Below are positions 1 to 8,709 of a stretch of 64,000 nt of DNA, piece by piece (within the stretch, counting starts at the first letter, position 1; each line of letters opens with the position of its first letter). The position numbers were made by a program, and so were the translations under genes. Source of the stretch: JAWKXU01 sp964468045 (GTDB lineage: Bacteria; Pseudomonadota; Alphaproteobacteria; Sphingomonadales; Sphingomonadaceae); contig CAYXTO010000002.1 of the NCBI GenBank assembly GCA_964468045.1, positions 248,001 to 312,000 on the forward strand, written 5' to 3'. The notes beneath the pieces are model-generated. The model worked only from the letters and a program-made list of their open reading frames with translations, made no database searches and was not told where the DNA came from.

Positions 1-921
1 GTCAAGATGGGCGCCCCGGCCGACCTCGTGATTGGTATCGAGATCCCCTCGGTCGAGAAGACCAACGAGCTGATGCGCCAGGTCGACCGGGTGCTGGCCA
101 CCGGCGGCGCGCCGATGGTGAAGGCTGCCTATTCCAGCGGCACCCCGGCCCTGGGCGTGGGCGTGGGCAATGCGGTGATCACGGTGGACGATACCGCCAA
201 TCTGGATGAGGCGGCCGAGAAGATCCGCATTTCCAAGACGCTGGACAATGCGGCGTCCTGCTCATCCGACAACTCGGTCATCCTGCTGAATGCGATCTAT
301 GACGAGATGCTGGAGAAGCTGAAGGCGCAGGGCGGCTATGTCGTCAATGCGGACGAGAAAGCCAAGCTGCAGGGCGCCATCTGGGAAGACGGCCATATCA
401 ACGCCAAGATCGTGGCGCAGCCGGCCCAGTTCATCGCCGATTATGCGGGCTTCCAGGTTCCGGACGAAGTGAAGTTCTTCATCGTGCCCGAAACTGGCGC
501 CGGCCCGGATTATCCGTTCTCCGGCGAGAAGATGACCGTCACCATGGCGCTGTACCGCGCCAGGGATATCGATGAGGCGATCGCGCTGACCAATGCGATC
601 CAGTCCTATCAAGGGCAGGGCCACAGCTGCGGCATCTATTCCAATTCCGACGAGAACATCATGAAGCTGGCCTTTGGCACCAAGACCAGCCGCGTGATGG
701 TCAACCAGCCGCAGGCGCCGTCCAACTCCGGCAATCTGTGGAACGGGATGCGCCAGACCTTCTCGCTGGGCTGCGGCTCATGGGGCGGCAACGGCACCAA
801 CAACAATATCTCGTGGCGCGACCTCATCAACGAGACCTGGGTGTCGAAGCCGCTGGCCCAGCCCAAGGTCCTGCCGAGCGATGAGGAGCTGTTCGGCAAG
901 GAGATCATGGAAAAGATCTGA
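1..921 (+). CDS. Acylating aldehyde dehydrogenase, SauS-like (5' end outside window)
   Basis: C-terminal part of a CoA-acylating aldehyde dehydrogenase; the frame is open from base 1, so the start lies upstream. The nucleophilic cysteine sits in ASCSSDNSV (Cys codon at 259-261), the arrangement seen in acylating enzymes such as sulfoacetaldehyde dehydrogenase SauS and the AdhE/EutE aldehyde domains rather than in classical ALDHs, which use a Glu/Cys pair. Other family-like stretches are GNAVITVDDTA before the Cys, the PFSGEKM segment and the Gly/Asn-rich C-terminus (GCGSWGGNGTNNN). The family oxidises an aldehyde to an acyl-CoA with NAD(P)+. The natural aldehyde cannot be told: sulfoacetaldehyde is only the best-known SauS substrate, and the downstream acyl-CoA genes would equally fit another short aldehyde. 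Confidence 0.8.
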   Translation, partial: VKMGAPADLVIGIEIPSVEKTNELMRQVDRVLATGGAPMVKAAYSSGTPALGVGVGNAVITVDDTANLDEAAEKIRISKTLDNAASCSSDNSVILLNAIYDEMLEKLKAQGGYVVNADEKAKLQGAIWEDGHINAKIVAQPAQFIADYAGFQVPDEVKFFIVPETGAGPDYPFSGEKMTVTMALYRARDIDEAIALTNAIQSYQGQGHSCGIYSNSDENIMKLAFGTKTSRVMVNQPQAPSNSGNLWNGMRQTFSLGCGSWGGNGTNNNISWRDLINETWVSKPLAQPKVLPSDEELFGKEIMEKI

Positions 922-943
922 TCTTCGTGAGTTCCTTCCATGG

Positions 944-966
944 CGGCCCGCTTTTCCGGCGGGCCG
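944..966 (+). terminator. Possible terminator hairpin
   Basis: Perfect 8-bp stem CGGCCCGC/GCGGGCCG with a 7-nt loop, 23 bases after the aldehyde dehydrogenase stop. Only a weak T tract (TTCG) follows, so it may be an attenuator-like hairpin rather than a strong terminator. Confidence 0.4.
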
Positions 967-990
967 TTCGCTCATGAAAGGAGTTGGCCC

Positions 991-1476
991 ATGACGCCCA
1001 TACGCTACGCCGCTTTCCTGCTTGTTCCTCTTGCCCTCGCCGCCTGCTCGTCAAAGCCGGCCGAGGAGGCGAGTGAAAAGGAAAAGGCCGAAAGCGAGAT
1101 CGCACCGCCGCCCTCGCCCGTGAGCGAGGCACCGGCTACGCCGGCCAGCCAGGATGATACCGGCGAGATTCCGGTTTCGATCCAGGGGCGTTGGGGTCTG
1201 GTTGCCGCGGATTGCACATCCACCCGCGGGGACGCCAAGGGGCTGCTGGTGATCGCGCCCGCCAAGCTTACTTTCTATGAATCCGTCGGTACGCTCGGGA
1301 CCGTCAAGGAACGCACCGACACCCGCGTCCGGGCCAGCTTCAGCTTCACCGGCGAAGGCATGGAATGGACGCGCGAAATGGTTCTCGAGGCGGGGAATGA
1401 CGGAAAGTCGCTGGTGCGCGAGGAGTTCGGGCATGATGCGATGCCCGGCCCGCTCAAATATGCGCGTTGCCCATAA
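991..1476 (+). CDS. Putative lipoprotein, 161 aa
   Basis: Start chosen at ATG 991, which follows an AAAGGAG ribosome site at 977-983 and gives a lipoprotein signal peptide (TPIRYAAFLLVPLALAAC, lipobox Cys19). A more upstream ATG in the same frame would bury the signal. After the Cys comes a charged, Glu/Pro-rich linker and then a compact C-terminal domain with two more Cys (ADCTST and the terminal RCP), which could form a disulfide. No family recognised. Likely tethered to the inner leaflet of the outer membrane. It is followed after 11 bases by a second small lipoprotein, so the two are probably co-transcribed. Confidence 0.7.
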   Translation: MTPIRYAAFLLVPLALAACSSKPAEEASEKEKAESEIAPPPSPVSEAPATPASQDDTGEIPVSIQGRWGLVAADCTSTRGDAKGLLVIAPAKLTFYESVGTLGTVKERTDTRVRASFSFTGEGMEWTREMVLEAGNDGKSLVREEFGHDAMPGPLKYARCP

Positions 1477-1487
1477 GGAGGATGTTG

Positions 1488-1790
1488 ATGGCCAGGATCA
1501 TATCTGCAGTCTTGCTGTGTGCCCTGCCTCTGGCGGCCTGCGGCGCTGCGCCGGAAAAGGAAGTGCAGGCGGCTCCGCCGCCGCCTGCTGCCTGCGATGC
1601 CGCGCCTGCGCAAAGCCATATCGGTCATACCGCCACCGCCGAGTCCGGAGCGGTGCTGCTGCGGATCACGGGAGCGCGGCAATTGCGCTGGGCGCCGCCC
1701 GGCGGCGCTTTGACGATGGATTTCCGGGCGGATCGGCTCACGGTAGGCTATGACCGGAACATGGCGATAACGACCATCGCATGCGGCTGA
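1488..1790 (+). CDS. I78-family peptidase inhibitor-like lipoprotein
   Basis: 100-aa lipoprotein: signal peptide with lipobox PLAAC (Cys18), then a domain resembling the peptidase inhibitor I78 family. The run RITGARQLRWAPPGGALTMD, then DRLTVGYDRN and a terminal CG, follow the family pattern (Arg-rich strand, PG, acidic DxxRL, closing Cys-Gly). Family members inhibit serine peptidases, typically in the periplasm. The start follows AAGGAGG (1475-1481) by six bases; ATG 1482 is an in-frame alternative. It lies 11 bases after the previous lipoprotein gene. Function is inferred from the domain only. Confidence 0.7.
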   Translation: MARIISAVLLCALPLAACGAAPEKEVQAAPPPPAACDAAPAQSHIGHTATAESGAVLLRITGARQLRWAPPGGALTMDFRADRLTVGYDRNMAITTIACG

Positions 1791-1824
1791 CGCGGCTGCG
1801 TTCGAGGGGGCAAGAGAGGATAGA

Positions 1825-2967
1825 ATGACAGGACAGTTCCAGCTTACGGAAGACCAGCTTGCAATCCAGGAGATGGCGCGGCGGTTCACGGCGGACAACA
1901 TCACGCCGAATGCAGGTCGGTGGGATGAAGAGCATCATTTCCCGCGCGAAACCATCCTGCAGGCGGCCGAGCTCGGCTTCGGCGGGATCTATGTGAGCGA
2001 GGAAGCGGGCGGGATCGGTCTGGGGCGGCTGGAGGCCGCGATCATCATGGAGGCCATGTCCTACGGCTGTCCGTCCACCAGCGCCTTCATCTCGATCCAC
2101 AACATGGCGGCATGGATGATCGACCGGTTCGGCAACGAGGGGCTGAAGGAGAGATATCTGCCCGATCTCGTCTCGATGGAGCGGATCGCGAGCTATTGCC
2201 TCACCGAGCCGTCCTCTGGCTCCGATGCCGCGGCGCTCAAGACCAAGGCCGTGCGCGACGGCGACCATTACGTCGTCACGGGGTCCAAGCAGTTCATTTC
2301 CGGCGGCGGCGAGAACGAGGTCTATGTCACCATGGTCCGCACCGGCGAGGAAGGGGCCAAGGGCATTTCCTGCCTGGTGATCGAGAAGGACATGCCGGGC
2401 GTGAGCTTCGGGGCGCAGGAGAAGAAGCTGGGCTGGCATTCCCAGCCCACGGCCGCTCTCATCCTGGAGGAAGCCCGCGTCCCGGTCGCAAACTTGGTCG
2501 GCCAGGAAGGCGAAGGCTTCCGGATCGCGATGATGGGCATCGATGGCGGTCGCCTCAATATCGGCGCTTGCTCGCTGGGTGGCGCCCAGCGCTGTCTGGA
2601 CGAGGCGGTGGCCTACACCAAGGATCGCAAGCAGTTCGGCAAGGCGATTGCGGAGTTCCAGAACACCCAGTTCATGCTGGCCGACATGGCGACGGAACTG
2701 GAAGCGGCCCGTGCGCTACTCTATCTTGCGGCGGTGAAGGTGACAGAAAACGCGCCGGACAAGACCCGCTTCGCCGCGATGGCCAAGACCTTCGCGACGG
2801 AAACCGGATCCAGCGTGGTGGACCGCGCGCTCCAGCTCCATGGCGGCTACGGCTACCTTCAGGATTATCCGATCGAGCGGTTCTGGCGCGACCTGCGCGT
2901 GCATTCGATTCTGGAAGGCACCAACCAGGTCATGCGGATGATCGTGGGGCGTGATCTGCTTAAGTAG
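1825..2967 (+). CDS. Acyl-CoA dehydrogenase, isobutyryl-CoA dehydrogenase-like
   Basis: 380-aa FAD-dependent acyl-CoA dehydrogenase of normal length. Signatures: YCLTEPSSGSDAAALKT (FAD/substrate loop), FGKAIAEFQNTQFMLADM, and the C-terminal ILEGTNQVMRMIVGRDLL with the catalytic base Glu364. The enzyme removes two hydrogens from an acyl-CoA and passes them to ETF. Context suggests the branched substrate isobutyryl-CoA (the ACAD8 step of valine breakdown): downstream lie 3-hydroxyisobutyryl-CoA hydrolase, enoyl-CoA hydratase and 3-hydroxyisobutyrate dehydrogenase. Start at ATG 1825, preceded by GAGAGGAT. The family assignment is firm; substrate specificity is inferred from neighbours. Confidence 0.9.
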   Translation: MTGQFQLTEDQLAIQEMARRFTADNITPNAGRWDEEHHFPRETILQAAELGFGGIYVSEEAGGIGLGRLEAAIIMEAMSYGCPSTSAFISIHNMAAWMIDRFGNEGLKERYLPDLVSMERIASYCLTEPSSGSDAAALKTKAVRDGDHYVVTGSKQFISGGGENEVYVTMVRTGEEGAKGISCLVIEKDMPGVSFGAQEKKLGWHSQPTAALILEEARVPVANLVGQEGEGFRIAMMGIDGGRLNIGACSLGGAQRCLDEAVAYTKDRKQFGKAIAEFQNTQFMLADMATELEAARALLYLAAVKVTENAPDKTRFAAMAKTFATETGSSVVDRALQLHGGYGYLQDYPIERFWRDLRVHSILEGTNQVMRMIVGRDLLK

Positions 2968-3105
2968 CAAAGGCTTGAGAGGGAGTGGGCGTGGATTTCG
3001 CAAGGCAGGCGGCAGGCGCCGCGAAACGGCGATTGATGTGGTCCCGCATCGCCTGTATTGCTGCATTGCAGCATTTTTGAGTTCATTCCTTCCGGAGTTC
3101 CTGCC

Positions 3106-4908
3106 ATGGCGACCAAAACCTCCCAGACTGGCGAAGCCGCACAAGCCGCAACCGACAGTTATTGCGTCGAATCCTACAGGAAGCTGGGGGAGGCGATCGG
3201 CGCCTTCTTCCGTCAGCCTCCGGTTTACCAACCCTCGCGGCGCTATGATGCGCTTGCGGTGTTCTCCGCCTGGAACGACGTGATGACCGGGGCGTTCTCC
3301 CATCCCGAGCGGGTGTTCAAGGCGCAGGCCGATGCCTGGTCCGAATGGGGCAAGTTCTGGACGAACATATGGGACACGTCCGGGGAGGTCGAGCCGGTCG
3401 CGGTGCCGGAGCGCGGAGATCGGCGTTTCAAGGGCGAGGAATGGGACAAGAATCCGTTCTATCGCAGCGTCAAGGAAAGCCATCTGCTGATCGCCAAGCA
3501 GATGCGCGAATTGATCGAGGCATCGACCGAAGCCGATCCGTCGAAGCGCGCGCTGGCGACGCTGCTGCTCGAGCAATATCTCAACGCGGTGGCGCCCACC
3601 AATTTCGTCGTGACCAACCCCGACGTGCTGCGCCGCACGGTCGACACCGGCGGAGCGAATCTGGTGGCGGGCTTCGCCAACCTGTTGAGCGACATCACCG
3701 AAGGGCGCGGCATCATCCGCCGCCGCACCGACGACAAGGCGTTCGAGCTGGGCAAGAACCTCGCCTGCACGCCGGGCGAGGTGATCTACCAGAACGACCT
3801 GATGCAGCTCATCCAGTATGCGCCCGCCACCAAGACCGTGCGGGCGCGGCCGCTGCTCTATGTTCCGCCGCTGGTGAACAAATACTACATGATCGATCTC
3901 CAGCCCAGGAGCAGCCTGGTCAAATGGCTGGTCGACCAGGGGGAGACCGTTTTCCTCATTTCCTGGGTCGATCCCAATGAAAGCCACCGCCATTGCGAGG
4001 TGGACGATTACGTGGGCCGCGGAGTTCTGGAAGCGCTGGACAAGGTCATCGAATGCACCGGCGAGAGCTCGGTCGATCTGTTCGGCTTCTGCATGGGTGG
4101 CACGCTGATCGCGATGGCCGATGCGGTCCTGGCCGCGCGCGGCGAAATCGGGAAAGTGGGCACCAGCACGCTGATCGGCGCGCTGGTCGATTTCGAGGAC
4201 ATGAAGGAATGGTCCGCCTTCGTGAACGAAGCGCATGTCGATGCGCTGGAAGGCCATGTCGAAACCAAGGGTTATATCGACAAGGACGAATTGCACCGGC
4301 TGTTCGCCATGATGCGCGCCAACGACCTGATCTGGTCGTCCTGGGTCAGCCATTATCTGCTCGACAGGGATTCCCCTCCTTCCGACCTGCTGTTCTGGTT
4401 CGAGGACGGCTCGCACATCCCGCAGGCCTTCCTGCGTTCCTACAACCGCAAGCTGCTGCTGGAGGATCACCTTCGCGTGCCCGGCGCCGTGGAATTGCTG
4501 GGTGAAAAGCTCGATCTTACCAAGGTGACCGCGCCGCTGATGATCATCGGCCTCAAGGACGATCACGTCTCGGCCTGGACCAGCGTCTATCGCGGTCATC
4601 AGTATTTCGGCGGACCGGTGGAATTCGTGCTGGGCGGCTCCGGCCACAATGCCGGAGTCGTCAATCCCCCGGCCGCCAACAAGCATGGCTACTGGATCAA
4701 TCCGGAGCTTGCCCCCGATGCCGAGGCCTGGTTCGGGAACGCGGACCGGCACGAAGGATCCTGGTGGTCCCACTGGGTGCAATGGCTGGAAAAGAACGAT
4801 AAGGGTGGGCAGGTATCCGCCCGCAAGCCGGGATGCGGTAAGCTGAAGCCGATCGAGCCCGCTCCGGGCTCCTTCGTGCTCAAGCCGGAACGGCTTCAGG
4901 ATGCCTGA
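3106..4908 (+). CDS. phaC: Class I poly(3-hydroxyalkanoate) synthase
   Basis: 600-aa PHA synthase, the usual length for class I. The enzyme polymerises (R)-3-hydroxyacyl-CoA into polyester on granule surfaces. Catalytic triad visible: Cys329 in the lipase-like box GFCMGGT, Asp486 in LKDDHVSAW and His514 in GGSGHNAGVV. The N-terminal PhaC_N region (WNDVMTGAF onward) and the PP-NPG-like C-terminal part VVNPPAANKHGYW are in place. Start taken at ATG 3106 (MATKTSQTG) after CGGAG; a longer reading adds 16 unlikely residues. It lies between two valine-pathway genes on the same strand with only a 20-base gap to the next, so 3-hydroxyacyl-CoA intermediates may feed it. No phaA/phaB is present here. 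Confidence 0.95.
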   Translation: MATKTSQTGEAAQAATDSYCVESYRKLGEAIGAFFRQPPVYQPSRRYDALAVFSAWNDVMTGAFSHPERVFKAQADAWSEWGKFWTNIWDTSGEVEPVAVPERGDRRFKGEEWDKNPFYRSVKESHLLIAKQMRELIEASTEADPSKRALATLLLEQYLNAVAPTNFVVTNPDVLRRTVDTGGANLVAGFANLLSDITEGRGIIRRRTDDKAFELGKNLACTPGEVIYQNDLMQLIQYAPATKTVRARPLLYVPPLVNKYYMIDLQPRSSLVKWLVDQGETVFLISWVDPNESHRHCEVDDYVGRGVLEALDKVIECTGESSVDLFGFCMGGTLIAMADAVLAARGEIGKVGTSTLIGALVDFEDMKEWSAFVNEAHVDALEGHVETKGYIDKDELHRLFAMMRANDLIWSSWVSHYLLDRDSPPSDLLFWFEDGSHIPQAFLRSYNRKLLLEDHLRVPGAVELLGEKLDLTKVTAPLMIIGLKDDHVSAWTSVYRGHQYFGGPVEFVLGGSGHNAGVVNPPAANKHGYWINPELAPDAEAWFGNADRHEGSWWSHWVQWLEKNDKGGQVSARKPGCGKLKPIEPAPGSFVLKPERLQDA

Positions 4909-4928
4909 TACATCCGCAGAACAGGGAA

Positions 4929-6002
4929 ATGACTTTGGAACAACATGATCATGACGCGCTGACCTATGTCGACGGCCGGGTAGGCAGGATGCGGCTCAAC
5001 CGCCCCAAGGCCATCCATGCGCTGAACCTCAACATGGTCCATGCCATGACCAATGCGCTGATTTCCTGGCGCGACGATCCCAGGGTGGAACTCATCCTGA
5101 TCGACCATGCCGAAGGCCGGGGCTTTTGCGCGGGCGGGGACGTGGTTTCGATCGCCAAGAGCGCGCGCGGGCACGGCGCGGCGGGGGATGCCTTCTTCTA
5201 TCAGGAATATCGGATGAACCATCTGATGTATACCTACACGAAGCCGGGCATCGTGTTCATGGACGGCATCACGATGGGCGGCGGCGTCGGCATTACCTGT
5301 CCGGCGAAATACCGCATCGCGACCGAGCGCACCGTATTCTCCATGCCGGAAACCGGCATCGGCCTGTTCCCCGACGTGGGCGGCGGCCGCTATCTCTCGC
5401 GGCTTCCCGGCAGGTTGGCGCAATATCTGGGTCTGACCGGCGCACGGCTGGACGGGGCTGAATGTTTCGCCACGCGTCTTGCCACCCATTACATACCTTC
5501 GGATCGGCTGGAGGACGTCAAGGAACAGATCTGCATGCATCCCGAAGGGGTGTTGTCGGTCCTCGATGCCGCCTCGGAAACGCCGCCCGAGCCGAAGATC
5601 TTCGAGCGTCTGGATGACATCAATCGCCTGTTCGCTTCGGACCGGCTGGAAGACGTGATGCAGGCCCTGGAAGCGGACAAGTCCGAATGGGCGCAGAAGC
5701 AGCTGGCGATCATGAAGACCAAGTCGCCGCTGTCCTGCAAGATCACGCTGCGCCTGCTGATGGTCAGCCCGCATATCAGCGATTTCGCCGATGAGATGCG
5801 GCTCGAATTCGGCATCGTCCATCGCCTGTTCCGCCAGCACGATTTCATCGAAGGCGTGCGCGCGCTGCTGCTGGACAAGGACAACAATCCGCAGTGGAAC
5901 CCGGCCACCCCCGAAGGCGTCACCGATGCGCTGCTCAACGATATTTTCCGCCCGCTCGGCAGCCAGCGCGAATGGCGGCCGATCGACCTGGAACGGCATT
6001 GA
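4929..6002 (+). CDS. 3-hydroxyisobutyryl-CoA hydrolase (crotonase fold)
   Basis: 357 aa, about 100 residues longer than an enoyl-CoA hydratase, as expected for HIBCH. Crotonase signatures: RGFCAGGDV (oxyanion hole), DGITMGGGVGI, and the hydrolase-type METGIGLFPDVGGGRYLSRL. It removes CoA from 3-hydroxyisobutyryl-CoA in valine catabolism, giving free 3-hydroxyisobutyrate for the dehydrogenase at 7074. The C-terminal extension (HRLFRQHDFIEGVRALL, then DKDNNPQWNP) is typical of the family. Starts 20 bases after phaC, so likely translated from the same message. Some members act as enoyl-CoA hydratases; length and motifs favour the hydrolase. Confidence 0.85.
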   Translation: MTLEQHDHDALTYVDGRVGRMRLNRPKAIHALNLNMVHAMTNALISWRDDPRVELILIDHAEGRGFCAGGDVVSIAKSARGHGAAGDAFFYQEYRMNHLMYTYTKPGIVFMDGITMGGGVGITCPAKYRIATERTVFSMPETGIGLFPDVGGGRYLSRLPGRLAQYLGLTGARLDGAECFATRLATHYIPSDRLEDVKEQICMHPEGVLSVLDAASETPPEPKIFERLDDINRLFASDRLEDVMQALEADKSEWAQKQLAIMKTKSPLSCKITLRLLMVSPHISDFADEMRLEFGIVHRLFRQHDFIEGVRALLLDKDNNPQWNPATPEGVTDALLNDIFRPLGSQREWRPIDLERH

Positions 6003-6097
6003 GGCATTTGCATCGGGACTCGTCGGGCATGTGATCGATCGATCCCGTCCCTGGGCTCGCCTCGGTTCCGCTGGATCGGGCCGCATCTGAAATTGTT

Positions 6098-6154
6098 TGT
6101 TTTCCGTGATTTCCGAGCCAGCAAGCGTTTCCACTTGCTTCGAAATCACTCTAG
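6098..6154. repeat. Interspersed palindromic repeat, copy 1
   Basis: About 56 bases nearly identical to 51072-51127. The core folds as an imperfect palindrome: ATTTCCGAG..AGCAAG facing CTTGCTTCGAAAT around a short loop, ending in CTAG. Here it fills the gap between the HIBCH-like gene and the enoyl-CoA hydratase gene. The preceding bases (TCTGAAATT against TCTGGAATT) suggest the repeat unit is longer. It resembles REP/BIME-type intergenic repeats; no transposase is attached. Confidence 0.65.
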
Positions 6155-6173
6155 AACGAGAGGATAGATTGCC

Positions 6174-6956
6174 ATGAGTTACGAAACGATCCTCGTTGAG
6201 AAACGAGGCGCGGTTACGCTTATCACGCTGAACCGCCCGCAGGCGCTCAACGCGCTCAACGGCAAGGTGCTGGACGAGTTGATCGACGCTTTTGCCGCCT
6301 TCGAGGCGGATGGCACGCAGCATTGCGCGGTGCTGACCGGCAGCGGCGACAAGGCCTTTGCCGCGGGCGCCGACATCAAGGAGATGGCGGACAAGCCGGC
6401 CGCCGATTTCTATCTGGGCGATTTCTTCTCCAAATGGACTAGCCATGTCACCAACGGCACCCGCAAGCCGTGGATCGCGGCGGTCAACGGCTTCGCGCTG
6501 GGCGGCGGTTGCGAGCTGGCGATGATGGCCGATTTCATCATCGCGTCGGACACCGCCAAGTTCGGCCAGCCGGAGATCAAGCTGGGGGTTGCGCCCGGCA
6601 TGGGCGGCTCGCAGCGCCTTACCCGCGCGGTGGGCAAGGCCAAGGCGATGGAAATGTGCCTGACCGGGCGGATGATGGGCGCCGAGGAAGCGGAGCGTTC
6701 CGGCTTGGTGGCGCGGGTGGTGCCCGCTGCCGAATTGCTGGACGATGCGCTCAAGACGGCAGAGACCATTGCGGCGATGCCGCCGATGGCCGCGATGATC
6801 AACAAGGAGATGGTGAACGCCGCCTTCGAGACCACGCTGGCCCAGGGCATTCTCATCGAACGGCGCATGTTCCAGATCCTGACCGCCACCGAGGACAAGG
6901 CGGAAGGCATGAAGGCTTTCGTCGAAAAGCGCCCGGGCAACTGGAAGGGCCGCTGA
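6174..6956 (+). CDS. Enoyl-CoA hydratase
   Basis: 260-aa crotonase-family protein of standard hydratase length. It carries AFAAGADIKEM (oxyanion hole), the first glutamate region GFALGGGCELAMMAD and the second in GQPEIKLGVAPGMGG; both catalytic glutamates of classical enoyl-CoA hydratase are present, so it should add water to 2-enoyl-CoAs (methacrylyl-CoA if it serves valine breakdown). The C-terminal FVEKRPGNWKGR is typical. The start follows GAGAGGAT. It is separated from the preceding hydrolase by a 171-base gap holding an interspersed repeat, so it could have its own promoter. General beta-oxidation use is also possible. Confidence 0.9.
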   Translation: MSYETILVEKRGAVTLITLNRPQALNALNGKVLDELIDAFAAFEADGTQHCAVLTGSGDKAFAAGADIKEMADKPAADFYLGDFFSKWTSHVTNGTRKPWIAAVNGFALGGGCELAMMADFIIASDTAKFGQPEIKLGVAPGMGGSQRLTRAVGKAKAMEMCLTGRMMGAEEAERSGLVARVVPAAELLDDALKTAETIAAMPPMAAMINKEMVNAAFETTLAQGILIERRMFQILTATEDKAEGMKAFVEKRPGNWKGR

Positions 6957-7073
6957 GGCAACATCGCTCGCGCCGAGGCGGGAGCTGCGGGAATGGCGGG
7001 CGCCGCGCTCGCCGGTACATCTATCGGGAAGGGTGAAAGCGCCCTTCCCCGCAAGCCGGAAGGGCAGCAGACT

Positions 7074-7943
7074 ATGAAGATCGCATTTATCGGACTGGGC
7101 AACATGGGCGGCGGAATGGCGGCCAACCTCGTGAAGGCCGGGCATGAGGTCCACGCCTTCGACCTGGCCGAAGCTGCGCTGGCCCGCGCGGCGGAGCAGG
7201 GCTCCAAGACCTTCACCGATGCGGGCGAGGCAGTGGTGGGCGTCGACGCGGTGGTTTCCATGCTGCCCAATGGCAAGATCGTGGACAGCGTCTATCACGC
7301 CAGCGTGTTCGGCAAGGCGCCGGCCGGGGCGATCCTGCTGGACTGCTCGACGATCGACGTCGCCACGGCGCGCAAGGTGATCGAGGATGCGGAAAAGGCA
7401 GGCTACGAAATGGTCGATGCGCCTGTTTCCGGCGGCATCGCGGCGGCTAATGGCGGCACGCTGACCTTCATGGTGGGCGGCACCGACAGCGCGTTCAGGC
7501 GCGCCGAGCCGATCCTCCAGGCGATGGGTAAGGCGGTGATCCACGCCGGTGGCGCAGGCTCCGGCCAGGCCGCGAAGATCTGCAACAACATGCTGCTGGG
7601 CATCCACATGATCGGCACCTGCGAAGCCTTCGCCATGGCCCAGAAGCTCGGCCTCGACCCGCAGACCTTCTATGACATCAGCTCGGTTTCCTCCGGCCAG
7701 AACTGGTCGATGACGTCCTATTGCCCGGTTCCGGGCGTCGGCCCGCAAAGCCCGGCCGATAACGGCTATCATGGCGGTTTCGCCACCGCGCTGATGCTCA
7801 AGGACCTGCGCCTGGCGATGGAGGCGGCGGAAACCGCCGGGACCAAGACGCCGATGGGCCTGCGCGCCAAGGAGCTTTACGAGGAATTCGAGCAGGGCGG
7901 CAACGGCGGCATGGATTTCTCCGCCATCATCAAGACGCTCTGA
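7074..7943 (+). CDS. mmsB: 3-hydroxyisobutyrate dehydrogenase
   Basis: 289 aa beta-hydroxyacid dehydrogenase. N-terminal Rossmann motif FIGLGNMGGGMAANL binds NAD(P)+; substrate-binding DAPVSGGIAAANGGTLTFMVGG region; the catalytic lysine in GQAAKICNNM. It oxidises 3-hydroxyisobutyrate to methylmalonate semialdehyde, following the hydrolase encoded at 4929. Start at ATG 7074 gives the expected start MKIAFIGLG; an upstream in-frame ATG would add 27 low-complexity residues. Last gene of the same-strand acyl-CoA group. No methylmalonate-semialdehyde dehydrogenase (mmsA) is in the window. Confidence 0.9.
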   Translation: MKIAFIGLGNMGGGMAANLVKAGHEVHAFDLAEAALARAAEQGSKTFTDAGEAVVGVDAVVSMLPNGKIVDSVYHASVFGKAPAGAILLDCSTIDVATARKVIEDAEKAGYEMVDAPVSGGIAAANGGTLTFMVGGTDSAFRRAEPILQAMGKAVIHAGGAGSGQAAKICNNMLLGIHMIGTCEAFAMAQKLGLDPQTFYDISSVSSGQNWSMTSYCPVPGVGPQSPADNGYHGGFATALMLKDLRLAMEAAETAGTKTPMGLRAKELYEEFEQGGNGGMDFSAIIKTL

Positions 7944-7982
7944 TCGCGATACCCGGTCGCCGGGGCGATTGCGCTCCGGCGG

Positions 7983-8576
7983 CTAAACCAGTTCCGCAAC
8001 CCTTGCGCGCAGCAAGGGCAGCAGTTCCACCTCGAACCACGGATTGCGTTTCAGCCAGCGATTGTTGCGCGGGCTGGGATGCGGCAAGGGCACCAGCGCA
8101 GGCCAGTGGGCGCGCCAATCACGGACCCGTTCGGTCAGCGACATGGCGCTGCGGCCGAGATGCCACTGTTGCGCATAGGCGCCGATCGGCACCGTAAGTT
8201 CCAGATTGGGCAAGTGCTCCAGCAGGCGGCCTCGCCAGCTGTCCGCGCATAGCGGGGGCGGGGCGAGATCGCCGCCGGAGCCCGTGCCGGGATAGCAGAA
8301 TGCCATGGGCAGGATGGCGACGCGGGCCGGATCGTAGAAGGTTTCCCGATCGATGCCGAGCCAGTCGCGCAGCCGTTCGCCCGATGCGTCGGCGAAGGGC
8401 ATGGCCGCCGCGTGGGTCTTGCGCCCCGGGGCCTGCCCGGCGAGCAGGATGCGCGCGCTGCGGCTTGCCTGCAGCAGCGGCTGGGGGCCGAGCGGCAGGG
8501 TGGTGCAGAGCGAACAGGCGCCGATATCTTGCAAAAGCGCCGTCAGGGGGTCCGGGGAGGGATGGCGATCCGGCAT
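7983..8576 (-). CDS. Uracil-DNA glycosylase superfamily protein
   Basis: 197 aa. Motif A-like segment GQAPGRKTH (residues 47-55) and motif B-like HPSPRNN (166-172) mark the family 4/5-related UDG superfamily (COG1573). Two Cys near the N-terminus (ACSLC, residues 20-24) are present, but the full four-Cys iron-sulfur set of family 4 enzymes is not obvious. The family excises uracil or deaminated bases. Convergent with mmsB, 39 bases apart. Glycosylase activity is likely but not certain, because some members of this subgroup are uncharacterised. Confidence 0.75.
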   Translation of the reverse strand: MPDRHPSPDPLTALLQDIGACSLCTTLPLGPQPLLQASRSARILLAGQAPGRKTHAAAMPFADASGERLRDWLGIDRETFYDPARVAILPMAFCYPGTGSGGDLAPPPLCADSWRGRLLEHLPNLELTVPIGAYAQQWHLGRSAMSLTERVRDWRAHWPALVPLPHPSPRNNRWLKRNPWFEVELLPLLRARVAELV

Positions 8577-8709
8577 CGTTGCCGCAATATGGGAAGCTGC
8601 GCGGAATAGACAATCCGGCCATGGAGGATGGAACTCTCCTTGCCGCTGGTCTGTGCGCTACAACACGCTAAACTGAAAGAGCATGCAGTGCGTTCGGGAG
8701 GCGAACGGA

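Noticed and set aside
4896..7772. Very long minus-strand open frame over the crotonase genes (958 codons)
   Set aside because: It is the antisense shadow of real high-GC genes: His/Arg-rich with no domain, while the plus strand encodes complete enzymes.
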